Below are positions 11,129-20,071 of a stretch of 64,000 nucleotides of DNA, in pieces (position 1 is the first letter of the stretch; every line of letters starts with the position of its first letter). The notes under the pieces were generated by a model. That model was not told where the DNA came from. It searched no databases and worked only from the letters and a program-made list of their open reading frames with translations. Made by a program: the position numbers and the translations under genes. The stretch covers positions 100,224 to 164,223 of the forward strand of contig NZ_WMII01000010.1 in NCBI RefSeq assembly GCF_009711265.1, written 5' to 3'. Source of the stretch: Paracoccus shanxieyensis (GTDB lineage: Bacteria; Pseudomonadota; Alphaproteobacteria; Rhodobacterales; Rhodobacteraceae).

Positions 11129-12211
11129 ATGAAACGCACGCTTATCCTGACTTCGGCCCTGACGCTGGTTGCCGCGACCGCGCAGGCGCAGGACAAGGAA
11201 ATGAACCTGCTCAGCTGGGGCGGCGCCTATGGCAACAGCCATGTTCAGGCCTATACCAAACCTTTCGAGGCCAAGACCGGCATCAAGGTTTCGGTCGCCG
11301 ATGCCGACAACCCGGCCACGCCGCTGAAAGCGCAGGTCGAGGCGGGCAATGTCTCGGCTGATGTGGCGTCCGTGGAATATGCCGATGCCGTGCGTCTGTG
11401 CGATGAAGGCCTGCTTGAGGAAATCGACCCCTCGATCCTGCTGCCCGCCGCCGATGGCACCGCCGCGACCGACGATTTCATCGAAGGCGCGATCACCGAT
11501 TGCTTCGTCGGCACCGATGTCTATTCGATGATCATCGCCTATGACGACGGCAAGTTCGCCGACGCCAAGCCCGCGACGCCCGCCGATTTCTTCGACACCG
11601 CGAAATTCCCCGGCAAGCGCACCATGCGCAAGGGCGCGAAGTTCAATCTGGAACTGGCGCTGATGGCCGATGGCGTGCCCGCGGCCGAGGTCTATCAGGT
11701 GCTGGGAACGCCCGAGGGTGTGGACCGTGCCTTTGCCAAGCTTGCGACCATCAAGAAGGACGTGATCTGGTGGGAAGCCGGCGCGCAGCCGCCGCAGCTT
11801 CTGGCCGATGGCGAGGTCAGCATGGCCTTTGCCTTCAATGGCCGGATCTTCGACGCCGCCCAGAAAGAGGGCAAGCCTTTCAAGATCCTGTGGGACGGCC
11901 AGATCTATGAGATGGAGGGCTGGGTGATGCCGAAAGGCGCGCCGCATCCCGAGGCCGCGAAGGAATTCATCGCCTTCTCGACCGCGCCGGAAAATCAGGC
12001 GCGTGCGGCTGAATTCATCAGCTATGGCCCGCCGCGCAAATCGGCAGCCGCGCTGGTCGGCAATATCGACGGCACCGATGTGCCGATGGGGCCGAACCTG
12101 CCGACCTATGCTGACAACATGACGGCCGCTCTGGCCTCGAACCTTGATTTCTGGGTCGATCACGACGCTGAGCTGAATGAGCGTTTCAACGCCTGGCTGG
12201 CTGCAAGCTGA
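11129..12211 (+). CDS. Polyamine-type ABC transporter substrate-binding protein, copy 1
   Basis: A periplasmic binding protein of 360 residues with a signal peptide (MKRTLILTSALTLVAATAQAQ) and the PotD/extracellular solute-binding family fold, shown by LLSWGGAYGNSHVQAYTKPF, DGVPAAEVYQVLGTPEGVDR and WWEAGAQPPQLLADGE. AGGGAAATGAT precedes the ATG. It lies 30 bases after the ATPase gene and is followed by a close paralogue of identical length. Substrate (spermidine, putrescine or a related cation) is inferred from the family, not shown. Confidence 0.87.
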   Translation: MKRTLILTSALTLVAATAQAQDKEMNLLSWGGAYGNSHVQAYTKPFEAKTGIKVSVADADNPATPLKAQVEAGNVSADVASVEYADAVRLCDEGLLEEIDPSILLPAADGTAATDDFIEGAITDCFVGTDVYSMIIAYDDGKFADAKPATPADFFDTAKFPGKRTMRKGAKFNLELALMADGVPAAEVYQVLGTPEGVDRAFAKLATIKKDVIWWEAGAQPPQLLADGEVSMAFAFNGRIFDAAQKEGKPFKILWDGQIYEMEGWVMPKGAPHPEAAKEFIAFSTAPENQARAAEFISYGPPRKSAAALVGNIDGTDVPMGPNLPTYADNMTAALASNLDFWVDHDAELNERFNAWLAAS

Positions 12212-12221
12212 CCCAAGACGG

Positions 12222-12244
12222 CTGCGGCGGCAAAACCGCCGCAG
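12222..12244 (+). terminator. Stem-loop between the two binding-protein genes
   Basis: A 9-bp perfect stem, CTGCGGCGG (12222-12230) and CCGCCGCAG (12236-12244), with loop CAAAA and no T run. It lies 10 bases after the first binding-protein stop. It is more likely an mRNA-stabilising or partial attenuation element than a full terminator, because the genes downstream complete the transporter. Confidence 0.5.
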
Positions 12245-12314
12245 TCCGCGCCGAACCTGGCGCCAAGAACCGTCGGCCAAAGCGCCGCAACCACCAACGG
12301 GAGTTTAGAAAGCC

Positions 12315-13397
12315 ATGAAAAGAACAGTTCTTCTGACTTCGGCTCTTTGCGTGCTGGCCGTTTCGGCGCAGGCGCAGGACAAAGAGGTCAACGTCGTCTC
12401 ATGGGGTGGAGCCTATGAGAAATCGCAGGTTGAGGCTTACAACAAGCCCTTCAACGAGGCGACCGGCATCAAGGTCAACATGATCGCCGCCGACAACCCG
12501 GCCACGCCGCTGAAAGCGCAGGTCGAGGCCAAGAATATCACCGGCGACGTGTTCGACATCGAAACATCGGACGCCATCCGCCTGTGCGACGAAGGCGCGC
12601 TGGTCGAAATCGACCCGGCAAGCCTGCCCGCCGCGCCCGATGGCACGGCTGCCGCCGACGACTTCATCCCCGGCGCGCTGCAGGATTGCGCGGTTGCGAA
12701 CATCTTCTGGGGCACGGTCATCGCCTTCGATTCGACCAAGTTCCCGGATGGCAAGCCCAGCACGGCGGCGGATTTCTTCGACACCGCCAAATATCCCGGC
12801 AAGCGTGGCCTGCCCAAGAACCCCAAGCGCACGCTGTATCTGGCGCTGATCGCCGATGGCGTTCCGGCGGCTGATGTCTATGACGTGCTGGGCACGCCCG
12901 AAGGTGTCGACCGCGCCTTTGCCAAGCTGGACACCATCAAGAAGGACACGGTCTGGTGGGAAGCGGGCGCGCAGCCCGTGCAGCTGCTGGCCGATGGCGA
13001 AGTGGTGATGGCGACCGGCTATAACGGCCGCTTCTTCGACGCCATGGTGGCCGAGGGCAAACCCTTCGAGATCATCTGGGACGGGCAATACATGGACATG
13101 GACATGTTCGTCGTCGCCAAGGATTCGCCCAACCCCGAAGCCGCGATGGAATACCTGAAATTCGCCACCGCAACGCAGCAGTTGGCGGATCAGGCGAAAT
13201 GGATCGCCTATGGCCCGGCCCGCAAAAGCTCGGCGGCGCTGGTGGGGATGTATCAGGACGGCAAGACCGAAATGGGTCCGCATATGCCGACCAATCCCGA
13301 ACACATGACCACCGCCGTCATGGATGATCCGGAATTCTGGGCCGACCACCAGGCCGAGATGAGCGAGCGTTTCAACGCCTGGCTTGCCGCAAGCTAA
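12315..13397 (+). CDS. Polyamine-type ABC transporter substrate-binding protein, copy 2
   Basis: A second periplasmic binding protein, also 360 residues, with signal peptide MKRTVLLTSALCVLAVSAQAQ. It is clearly paralogous to the preceding gene: DNPATPLKAQVEA, DVLGTPEGVDRAFAKL, IKKD followed by VWWEAGAQPVQLLADGE, and the ending SERFNAWLAAS match closely, while the middle and ligand-lining segments differ. CGGGAG lies upstream of the ATG. The two proteins probably feed the same permease pair with different ligand preference, which is inference. Confidence 0.87.
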   Translation: MKRTVLLTSALCVLAVSAQAQDKEVNVVSWGGAYEKSQVEAYNKPFNEATGIKVNMIAADNPATPLKAQVEAKNITGDVFDIETSDAIRLCDEGALVEIDPASLPAAPDGTAAADDFIPGALQDCAVANIFWGTVIAFDSTKFPDGKPSTAADFFDTAKYPGKRGLPKNPKRTLYLALIADGVPAADVYDVLGTPEGVDRAFAKLDTIKKDTVWWEAGAQPVQLLADGEVVMATGYNGRFFDAMVAEGKPFEIIWDGQYMDMDMFVVAKDSPNPEAAMEYLKFATATQQLADQAKWIAYGPARKSSAALVGMYQDGKTEMGPHMPTNPEHMTTAVMDDPEFWADHQAEMSERFNAWLAAS

Positions 13398-13462
13398 GCC
13401 GTTTCGCCGTCCGGGGTCAGGCTCCGGGCGGCGTCCTGAACCGGATATCGTGAAAGACCAAG

Positions 13463-14764
13463 ATGGCCAATGCGCTTGATCCCCACGCCGCCATCGCGAC
13501 CGAGGCCGGTGGCCTTGATACGCGCGGCGGGCTGAAAACTGCGGATGGGCAGCCGCTGGCGCGCGCGCTGGCGAAAAGCTCGCGCCGGGCACGCCGCCGT
13601 GCCTTTTTGCTGGTGCTGCCGCTTTTGCTGTTCATCCTTCTGACCTTCGTGGTCCCGATCGGGCAGATGCTGCAACGCTCGGTCAAGAATGACGGCTTTT
13701 CGGCGAATATGCCGCAGCTTTCGGCGTGGTTTGCCGAACACCCGCGCGGCACCGATCCCGACGAAGCCGCATGGGCCGCGCTGGCCGCAGACCTGACCGC
13801 CAGCGCCGAGGCGCGCAGCATCGGCGTCGTCGGCACGCGCATCAACTATGACATGCCCGGCACGCGGTCGATGTTCACCTCGGCCGGCCGTCAAGCCCGG
13901 CGCGGGCTCGAGCCGCCCTATCGCGACGCCATCGTCGAGATGGACCAGAAATGGGCCGACCCCAAGCTTTGGTCGGTGATGCGCGAGGCATCGACGCCCT
14001 ATACCGCCAATTTCTATCTGGCCGCGGTCGACCGCACCCGCGATGACAACGGCAATATCGTGCAGGCCCCGGAACAGCAGCGCGTCTATCTGATGCTGTT
14101 CATGCGCACGCTGTGGCTGTCGCTGGTCATCACCTTCACCACATTCCTGCTGGGCTTTCCCATCGCGCATCTGCTGGCCACGCTGCCCACGCGGCAGTCG
14201 AACCTGCTGATGATCCTTGTGCTGCTGCCCTTCTGGACCTCGCTTCTGGTCAGGACGACCGCGTGGATGGTGCTGCTGCAACAGCAGGGCGTGGTGAACG
14301 ACATCCTTGTCTGGCTGGGCGTGATCGGAAACACGGGCCGGTTGCAGATGATCTTCAACCAGACCGGCACGATCATCGCGATGACACATATCCTGCTGCC
14401 CTTCATGATCCTGCCGCTGTATTCCGTCATGCGCACGATCAACCCGTCCTATGTCCGCGCGGCCCGCAGCCTTGGCGCGACAAGCTGGACCGCGTTCCGC
14501 CGCATCTATTTCCCGCAGACCCTGCCGGGGCTGGGGGCAGGGGCGCTGTTGGTCTTCATTCTGGCGGTGGGCTATTACATCACGCCCGCGTTGGTCGGCG
14601 GATCCTCGGGGCAGCTCATCTCGAACATGATTGCCATGCACATGACGCAGACGCTGAACTGGTCGATGGCGGCAGCGCTGGCGGCTATCCTTCTGGGCGG
14701 CGTGCTGATCCTCTACTGGGTCTATGATCGTCTGGTCGGCATCGACAACCTCAAGCTGGGATAA
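13463..14764 (+). CDS. ABC transporter permease, PotB type
   Basis: An inner-membrane permease of 433 residues. It has an N-terminal cytoplasmic tail, a first membrane span (about residues 46-67), a long periplasmic loop (about 70-200) and then the conserved transmembrane core. The EAA-type coupling motif is YVRAARSLGATSWTAFRRIYFPQTLPG, read as YVRAARSLGATSW then the IYFPQTLPG end. The large first periplasmic loop makes it longer than E. coli PotB. It is 5 bases upstream of the second permease gene, so the two are surely co-expressed. Confidence 0.85.
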   Translation: MANALDPHAAIATEAGGLDTRGGLKTADGQPLARALAKSSRRARRRAFLLVLPLLLFILLTFVVPIGQMLQRSVKNDGFSANMPQLSAWFAEHPRGTDPDEAAWAALAADLTASAEARSIGVVGTRINYDMPGTRSMFTSAGRQARRGLEPPYRDAIVEMDQKWADPKLWSVMREASTPYTANFYLAAVDRTRDDNGNIVQAPEQQRVYLMLFMRTLWLSLVITFTTFLLGFPIAHLLATLPTRQSNLLMILVLLPFWTSLLVRTTAWMVLLQQQGVVNDILVWLGVIGNTGRLQMIFNQTGTIIAMTHILLPFMILPLYSVMRTINPSYVRAARSLGATSWTAFRRIYFPQTLPGLGAGALLVFILAVGYYITPALVGGSSGQLISNMIAMHMTQTLNWSMAAALAAILLGGVLILYWVYDRLVGIDNLKLG

Positions 14765-14769
14765 GCATC

Positions 14770-15723
14770 ATGGCCCTTCCGACTTACGCATCCCCGCTGG
14801 AAAAGACCTGGTATTACACCCGGCTGGCGATCTGCGCGGCGATCTTCTTCTTCCTGATCGCGCCGATCGTGGTGGTCATCCCGCTGTCGTTCAACGCCGA
14901 GCCCTACTTCACCTTCACCGACAAGATGCTGTCCTTCGACCCGTCCGGCTATTCGATGCGGTGGTATGACAGCCTGCTGACCTTCGGCATGGTGAACCCG
15001 GACGCGCCGCGCGGGCTTAGCTGGTGGGCCGATGTCTGGCAGAACGCGAAATGGGTGCAGGCGGCGAAAAGCTCGGCCATCATCGGCTTCTTCTCGACCA
15101 TTCTGGCAACGGTGCTGGGCACGCTGGCGGCACTGGGCCTGTCGCGCCCGGAAATGCCGTTCCGCCGCATCATCATGGCGGTGCTGATCTCGCCGATGAT
15201 CGTGCCGATCATCATCACGGCGACGGGGATGTTCTTCTTCTACTCGAACCCGTGCGAGCCCTTGACCTGGATCGGCCTGAACCCGCAATGCGGCAGACTG
15301 GCCGGCACCTATCTGGGCGTGATCCTGGCCCATGCCACGCTGGGCATCCCCTTCGTGATCATCACGGTGACGGCCACGCTGATCGGCTTTGACCAGTCGC
15401 TGGCACGGGCGGCGGCCAGCCTTGGCGCCAACCCCCGCACCACCTTCTTCCGCATCATCATGCCGCTGATCCTGCCCGGCGTGATCTCGGGCGCACTGTT
15501 TGCCTTCGTCACCTCGTTCGACGAAGTGGTCGCGGTTCTGTTCATCGCGGGTCCCGATCAGCAAACCATTCCGCGCCAGATGTGGAACGGCATCCGCGAA
15601 CAGATCTCTCCGGCCATTCTTGCGGTGGCAACGCTGCTGGTGATCTTCTCGATCGCCTTGCTGGCCACGGTCGAGATGCTGCGCCGCCGCTCGGAAAAGA
15701 TGCGCGGCATCGCCCCGCACTGA
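14770..15723 (+). CDS. ABC transporter permease, PotC type
   Basis: The second inner-membrane permease, 317 residues with about six spans. The ATPase-coupling EAA loop is LARAAASLGANPRTTFFRI followed by MPLILPG. It closes the operon ATPase, binding protein, binding protein, permease, permease, and a strong terminator follows 28 bases after the stop. Confidence 0.86.
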   Translation: MALPTYASPLEKTWYYTRLAICAAIFFFLIAPIVVVIPLSFNAEPYFTFTDKMLSFDPSGYSMRWYDSLLTFGMVNPDAPRGLSWWADVWQNAKWVQAAKSSAIIGFFSTILATVLGTLAALGLSRPEMPFRRIIMAVLISPMIVPIIITATGMFFFYSNPCEPLTWIGLNPQCGRLAGTYLGVILAHATLGIPFVIITVTATLIGFDQSLARAAASLGANPRTTFFRIIMPLILPGVISGALFAFVTSFDEVVAVLFIAGPDQQTIPRQMWNGIREQISPAILAVATLLVIFSIALLATVEMLRRRSEKMRGIAPH

Positions 15724-15750
15724 TCCACCGTCTGGGCGGGCAAATGAACA

Positions 15751-15779
15751 ACGGCCGGGGGACGACCCCGGCCGTTTTT
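15751..15779 (+). terminator. Intrinsic terminator of the polyamine-type ABC operon
   Basis: A perfect 10-bp stem (ACGGCCGGGG 15751-15760, CCCCGGCCGT 15766-15775) with a 5-base loop, running into TTTTT. Confidence 0.85.
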
Positions 15780-15832
15780 CTCTGTTCCCCAAATACTCCC
15801 GCCGGAGGCGGTCTTCCTGTCAGGGCAGCACC

Positions 15833-16777
15833 TCAGGGCAGCACGGCGATCCAGAACCAGATCGTCAGGATCGACAACCCGGTCGAGATCAGAACCGTCG
15901 TCGCCGCCACCCGCTTGGCGGAATTATAGATCGCCGCAAACAGATAGGCATTCACCCCCGGCGCCATGGCGGCGGTAATCACCGCTGAACGCATCGCGCC
16001 CGCAGGCAGCTGGAACAGCATCCCCAGCCCATAGGTGGTGACCGGATGCACCACCAGCGAACAGATGCAGCACAGGGCAATCGCCGTGCTGTCGCCCTCG
16101 GGACGATAACGGTAAAGCACGCCGCCCATGCCGAACAGCGCAGCCGGAAGCGCCGCCCGCGCCATCATGTCGGCCGCCGCCCAAAAACCCTGCGGCACCA
16201 CCAGCCCGGCCTGCACCAGCAGGTTCACCACGGCCCCGGACAGAATGCCGATGATCAGCGGCGTATGCAGCACGCCCGACAGCGCCCGCATCGAGACCTG
16301 CCCGATGCTCAGGCTTTGCCCGCGCGACCGGGCGATCTCCATCATGGTGATCCCGAACGTATACAGCACCGGCGAATGGATGGCGATGATGGCGACGTTT
16401 CCGGCAATCGCCTCGGCACCATAGGCCCGTTCCATGATCGGAATACCCAGCAGCAGCGAGTTTGAAAACAGACAGCAGAACCCGATGGCCACCGCATCCT
16501 CGGCCGAGCGTTTCAGATAGAACCGCGCCACTGCCCAGCCGATGAAATAGCTCAGGAACGCGCCGGTATAAAACGCGATCCACATGCACAGATTGAAGTT
16601 CTCGGCCATGTCCAGTTTGGCCACATTGGTGAACAGCAGCACCGGCACCGCGAAATTCTGCGCAAAGCGCATCAGCCCGTCGACGCCCACCTCGGAAAAC
16701 ATCTTCCGCCATGCAACCAGATAGCCGAACCCGATGATCAGAAAGACCGGAAGGATGACATCGAAAAGCGTGGTCAT
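15833..16777 (-). CDS. AEC-family (auxin efflux carrier type) transporter
   Basis: A membrane protein of 314 residues with about ten hydrophobic segments, starting MTTLFDVILPVFLIIGFGYL, typical of bacterial AEC permeases (malonate/malate or unidentified organic anions). FSNSLLLGIPIMERAYG and the C-terminal MAPGVNAYLFA motif fit the family. Its ATG overlaps the upstream MBL gene stop by 4 bases. Substrate unknown. Confidence 0.83.
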   Translation of the reverse strand: MTTLFDVILPVFLIIGFGYLVAWRKMFSEVGVDGLMRFAQNFAVPVLLFTNVAKLDMAENFNLCMWIAFYTGAFLSYFIGWAVARFYLKRSAEDAVAIGFCCLFSNSLLLGIPIMERAYGAEAIAGNVAIIAIHSPVLYTFGITMMEIARSRGQSLSIGQVSMRALSGVLHTPLIIGILSGAVVNLLVQAGLVVPQGFWAAADMMARAALPAALFGMGGVLYRYRPEGDSTAIALCCICSLVVHPVTTYGLGMLFQLPAGAMRSAVITAAMAPGVNAYLFAAIYNSAKRVAATTVLISTGLSILTIWFWIAVLP

Positions 16778-17574
16778 GTCAGTTCAAGCACCAATCCGTC
16801 ATATGCGGGAATTACGTTTTCGGGCGTCTCGGCCATGACGGCATCATGGTCCAGATCGATATGCATGTTCGTCACCACGCCGCGCGGGCAGCCTGACCGT
16901 GCAATCCATTCCAGCGCCAGCGGCAGATGCGCGTGGCTGGAATGCGGGCGGCGGCGCAGGGCGTCGCAGACAAAGACCTCGCAGCCCATGATGACGGGCC
17001 ATGCCGCCTCGGGGATGGCTTTGACATCGGGCAGATAGACCAGACCGCCGCCCGCTGCGGCAATGCGGAAGCCAAGCGCGGGAATATCGCCATGACTGAC
17101 CTGAAACGGCGTCAGATCCACCGGCCCGCCAGCGCCGTCGATGCGGATCTGGCCGGTGATCGGCACCATCCGGCAGATCGGCGGATAGGACGATCCCACC
17201 GGCGTTTCAAAGACATAACCAAAGCGGCGCAGCAAGGCCTCGGCGGTCGGCGCATCGGCATGGGTGTCGATCATGCCGCCCGAATTGAAGACGATCTGGC
17301 GCAGATCGTCGATGCCGTGGATATGGTCGGCATGCGCATGGGTATAGACGACGCCATCCAGCGCGCCGACGCCCGCATCCAGAAGCTGCGGCACCATGTC
17401 GGGGCCGGTGTCGATCAGCACGCGCGTCGTGCCGTTTGGCCCCGCGCGCTCGATCAGCAGCGAACAGCGGCGGCGACGGTTGCGCGGATTTTCCGGGTCG
17501 CATTCGCCCCACAGATTTCCAAGACGCGGCACGCCCCCCGACGACCCGCAGCCAAGGATCACCGCGCGGATCAT
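16774..17574 (-). CDS. MBL-fold metal-dependent hydrolase, PhnP-like
   Basis: A 266-residue metallo-beta-lactamase-fold protein with the metal motif THAHADHIHG, an N-terminal GCGSSGGVPR loop, and late His residues in SHAHLPL and NMHIDLDH. These match the PhnP / cyclic phosphodiesterase-like branch. There is no phosphonate operon nearby, so a general phosphodiesterase role is likelier than C-P lyase work. Overlaps of 4 bases with both neighbours place it in the holB-tatD chain. Confidence 0.82.
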   Translation of the reverse strand: MIRAVILGCGSSGGVPRLGNLWGECDPENPRNRRRRCSLLIERAGPNGTTRVLIDTGPDMVPQLLDAGVGALDGVVYTHAHADHIHGIDDLRQIVFNSGGMIDTHADAPTAEALLRRFGYVFETPVGSSYPPICRMVPITGQIRIDGAGGPVDLTPFQVSHGDIPALGFRIAAAGGGLVYLPDVKAIPEAAWPVIMGCEVFVCDALRRRPHSSHAHLPLALEWIARSGCPRGVVTNMHIDLDHDAVMAETPENVIPAYDGLVLELT

Positions 17575-18368
17575 CTGGCGGCCTTGTGAAACAGCCGGTC
17601 GAAATTCGCGGTGGTCTGGGCGCGGAATTCGGCCTCGGACAGGCCAAGCGCCTCGGCGCCGATCCGGGCGGTATGGGCCACGAAGGACGGCTCATTGCGC
17701 TTGCCGCGATGGGGCGGGGGGGCCAGATAGGGCGCGTCGGTTTCGACCAGAATGCGGTCGCGCGGCGCGGCGGCAAAGATCTCGCGGATCTCGGTCGAGC
17801 GCGGGAAGGCGGCAATGCCTGACATCGACAGATAAAAGCCCAGATCCAGCGCCACCCGCGCCAGTTCCGGGCCGCTGGTATAGCAATGCATGACGCATGA
17901 AAACGCGCCGATGCGGTGTTCCTCGGTCAGGATGCGGGCCATATCCTCATCCGCGTCGCGCGAATGGATGATCAGCGGCAGGCCGGTGCGGCGCGCGGCC
18001 TCGATATGGGTGCGCAGGCTTTCGGCCTGAACCGCAGCGCTGTCGGCGGTATAGTGATAATCCAGCCCGGTCTCGCCGATGCCCACGAATTTCGGATGCC
18101 GGGCCAGCAGCACCAGTTCCTCGACCGAAATCAGCGGCTCTTCGGCGGCATACATCGGGTGAATGCCTGCGGCGTAAAACAGCCCCTCATGCGCCTCGGC
18201 CAAGGCGCGCACGGCGGGTTCCTTGTGCATCCGCGTGCAGATCGTGACCATGCGCCCGACGCCCACGGCATTGGCACGCGCGATCAGTTCGGGCTGCTCT
18301 CCGTCGAAATCGGGAAAATCCAGATGACAATGGCTGTCGACAAGTTCGGGCAGGGCAGGGTCTGACAT
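17571..18368 (-). CDS. TatD-family metal-dependent DNase
   Basis: A TIM-barrel hydrolase of 265 residues. Metal ligands are visible in DSHCHLDF, GIGETGLDYHY, IIHSRDADEDM, MHCYTSG and ETDAPYLAP. Family members are 3'-5' exonucleases or D-aminoacyl-tRNA-type hydrolases. ATG 18368 follows AAGGAA and is preferred over a frame extension to 18410. It is 19 bases downstream of holB, the common arrangement tmk-holB-tatD-MBL. Confidence 0.88.
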   Translation of the reverse strand: MSDPALPELVDSHCHLDFPDFDGEQPELIARANAVGVGRMVTICTRMHKEPAVRALAEAHEGLFYAAGIHPMYAAEEPLISVEELVLLARHPKFVGIGETGLDYHYTADSAAVQAESLRTHIEAARRTGLPLIIHSRDADEDMARILTEEHRIGAFSCVMHCYTSGPELARVALDLGFYLSMSGIAAFPRSTEIREIFAAAPRDRILVETDAPYLAPPPHRGKRNEPSFVAHTARIGAEALGLSEAEFRAQTTANFDRLFHKAAR

Positions 18369-18387
18369 CGGGATTCCTTGGCCCGCC

Positions 18388-19470
18388 TTAGCGGGCGGGC
18401 TGGTTCGCAAGCCCGATCAGCATATCCATCACCAGCGCGGAAGGGTCAAGGTTGACCGCCCGGCCCGCGCGCGCCCGTGCCGAAAGTTCCGCCTGTGCCG
18501 TGGCCCAAAGCCGCGCTGCCTGCGGATCGGGCGAAATGCGGGTCAGCACCTCGGCCTCGGACGCGGCGGCTTCCGGGAAGGGCGCGCCCAGCAGCCCGGT
18601 CCGCGCGGCGCGGGTCAGGAAACGGTCCAGCAGCGTCACCATCAGATCGAACGGGTCGCCATCGGCGGTGGCGCGCCCCGCTGCGGTTTCGGCAAGGCCC
18701 GCAGCAGCCCGCCGGTCAAGGCGGGGATAGTCCGCGAACAGCTGAACGATGCGCCGATACAGCGGCAGACCATCCTGCGCCGCCAGCCGCACCGCCTCGC
18801 CGACCGAGCCGCCCGCCAAGGCCGACAATTGCTGCGCATCGCCATCGATGCCCAGATCCGACAGGATCTGCGCCATGTCGTCGGCAGGCAGCGGTTGCAG
18901 CCGCAATTCGCGGCAGCGCGAGCGGATGGTCGGCAAAAGCCGTCCCGGCTGATGCGCGATCAGGATCAGCGTCGCGTCGCGCGGCGGCTCTTCAAGCTGT
19001 TTCAGCAGGGCATTGGCGGCGGCGGTGTTCATCTCATCCGCCGCATCGATAATGGCGACGCGGCGACCGCCCTCGGCCGCGCTCATGTGAAAGAAGGATT
19101 GCAGGCGGCGGATTTCATCGACGGTGATTTCCGTCCTGATCCGCCCGGTCTTTTCGTCCACGGGTTTGCGGATCAGTTGCAATCTGGGTTCGGACAGCGC
19201 CCGGATGCGGCGCACCACCGGCGCATCGGGATCGGTCTGCAGGCTGTCGGTGTCGCCCTCGGACAGCAGCCATTTCGCCATCGCCCATGCCAGCGTGGCC
19301 TTGCCCGTGCCGCGCGGGCCGGTCAGCAGCCAGCCGTGATGCAGCCGCCCGACTTGTGCGGCGGACAGGAAATCCTGAACCGCGTGATTCTGGCCCAGAA
19401 CGCGGTCCGCATCGCGCGGATGCGGCGCGCCGGGCAGGCGATCGGGTTCGGGCAGGGTGTCATCACTCAT
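18388..19470 (-). CDS. holB: DNA polymerase III subunit delta prime
   Basis: Clamp-loader subunit of 360 residues that helps load the beta clamp at replication forks. The AAA+ nucleotide-binding loop reads LLTGPRGTGKATLAWAMA and the SRC motif TIRSRCRELRL is present. The sensor region LIAHQPGRLLPTI fits the family. The stop/start arrangement with tmk is a 4-base overlap, which is the usual tmk-holB order. Confidence 0.92.
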   Translation of the reverse strand: MSDDTLPEPDRLPGAPHPRDADRVLGQNHAVQDFLSAAQVGRLHHGWLLTGPRGTGKATLAWAMAKWLLSEGDTDSLQTDPDAPVVRRIRALSEPRLQLIRKPVDEKTGRIRTEITVDEIRRLQSFFHMSAAEGGRRVAIIDAADEMNTAAANALLKQLEEPPRDATLILIAHQPGRLLPTIRSRCRELRLQPLPADDMAQILSDLGIDGDAQQLSALAGGSVGEAVRLAAQDGLPLYRRIVQLFADYPRLDRRAAAGLAETAAGRATADGDPFDLMVTLLDRFLTRAARTGLLGAPFPEAAASEAEVLTRISPDPQAARLWATAQAELSARARAGRAVNLDPSALVMDMLIGLANQPAR

Positions 19471-20063
19471 AGCGCGGCAAGGACGCGCGCGGCGACCTGA
19501 TCCTGCGAGCCGCGCCCGTCGATGACGCGGATACGGTCCGGCTGTTCGGCGGCCAGTGCCAGAAACCCCGCCCTGAGCTGTTGTTGAAAAGTCAGGCCCA
19601 GGCTTTCAAAGCGGTCTTCGGCCCCGCCGCGCGCCTGTCCGCGCGCCAGTGAGACATCCGGTTCGATGTCGATCAGGAAGGTGCGGTCCGGCTCGATCCC
19701 GATCATCAGATCGTGCAGGGCCTCGACCAGACGGCGGTTTTCGGCCCGCACGAGGCCCTGATAGACGCGGCTGGAGTCGGCGAAACGGTCGGTGATGACA
19801 TGTTCCCCCCGTGCCAAGGCGGGCGAGATCAGCCGTTCGACATGGTCGCGGCGGGCGGCGGTGAACAGCAAAAGCTCGGTCTCGGGCGACCAGCGTTCGC
19901 CCTGACCTTCGACCAGCAGGCGGCGGATTTCTTCGGCGCCAGGACTGCCACCGGGTTCGCGGGTCAGCGCGACGGATTTGCCTTGGGCACGCAACGTATC
20001 GGCCAGCCTGCGGGCTTGGGTCGATTTGCCCGAGCCGTCTATGCCCTCAAAGCTGATGAACAT
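19467..20063 (-). CDS. tmk: Thymidylate kinase
   Basis: A 198-residue P-loop kinase converting dTMP to dTDP. Walker A is FEGIDGSGKST at the N-terminus, the DR(F/Y) motif is ITDRFADSSRVYQG and the substrate-binding LTREPGG is present. Length is typical. It lies 8 bases after the D,D-carboxypeptidase gene and overlaps holB. Confidence 0.95.
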   Translation of the reverse strand: MFISFEGIDGSGKSTQARRLADTLRAQGKSVALTREPGGSPGAEEIRRLLVEGQGERWSPETELLLFTAARRDHVERLISPALARGEHVITDRFADSSRVYQGLVRAENRRLVEALHDLMIGIEPDRTFLIDIEPDVSLARGQARGGAEDRFESLGLTFQQQLRAGFLALAAEQPDRIRVIDGRGSQDQVAARVLAAL

Positions 20064-20071
20064 CGGCGCGG

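Noticed and set aside
16774..17574. phnP of a phosphonate operon
   Set aside because: The fold fits PhnP, but no C-P lyase genes are nearby and the neighbours are tatD, holB and tmk, so only a PhnP-like label is justified.
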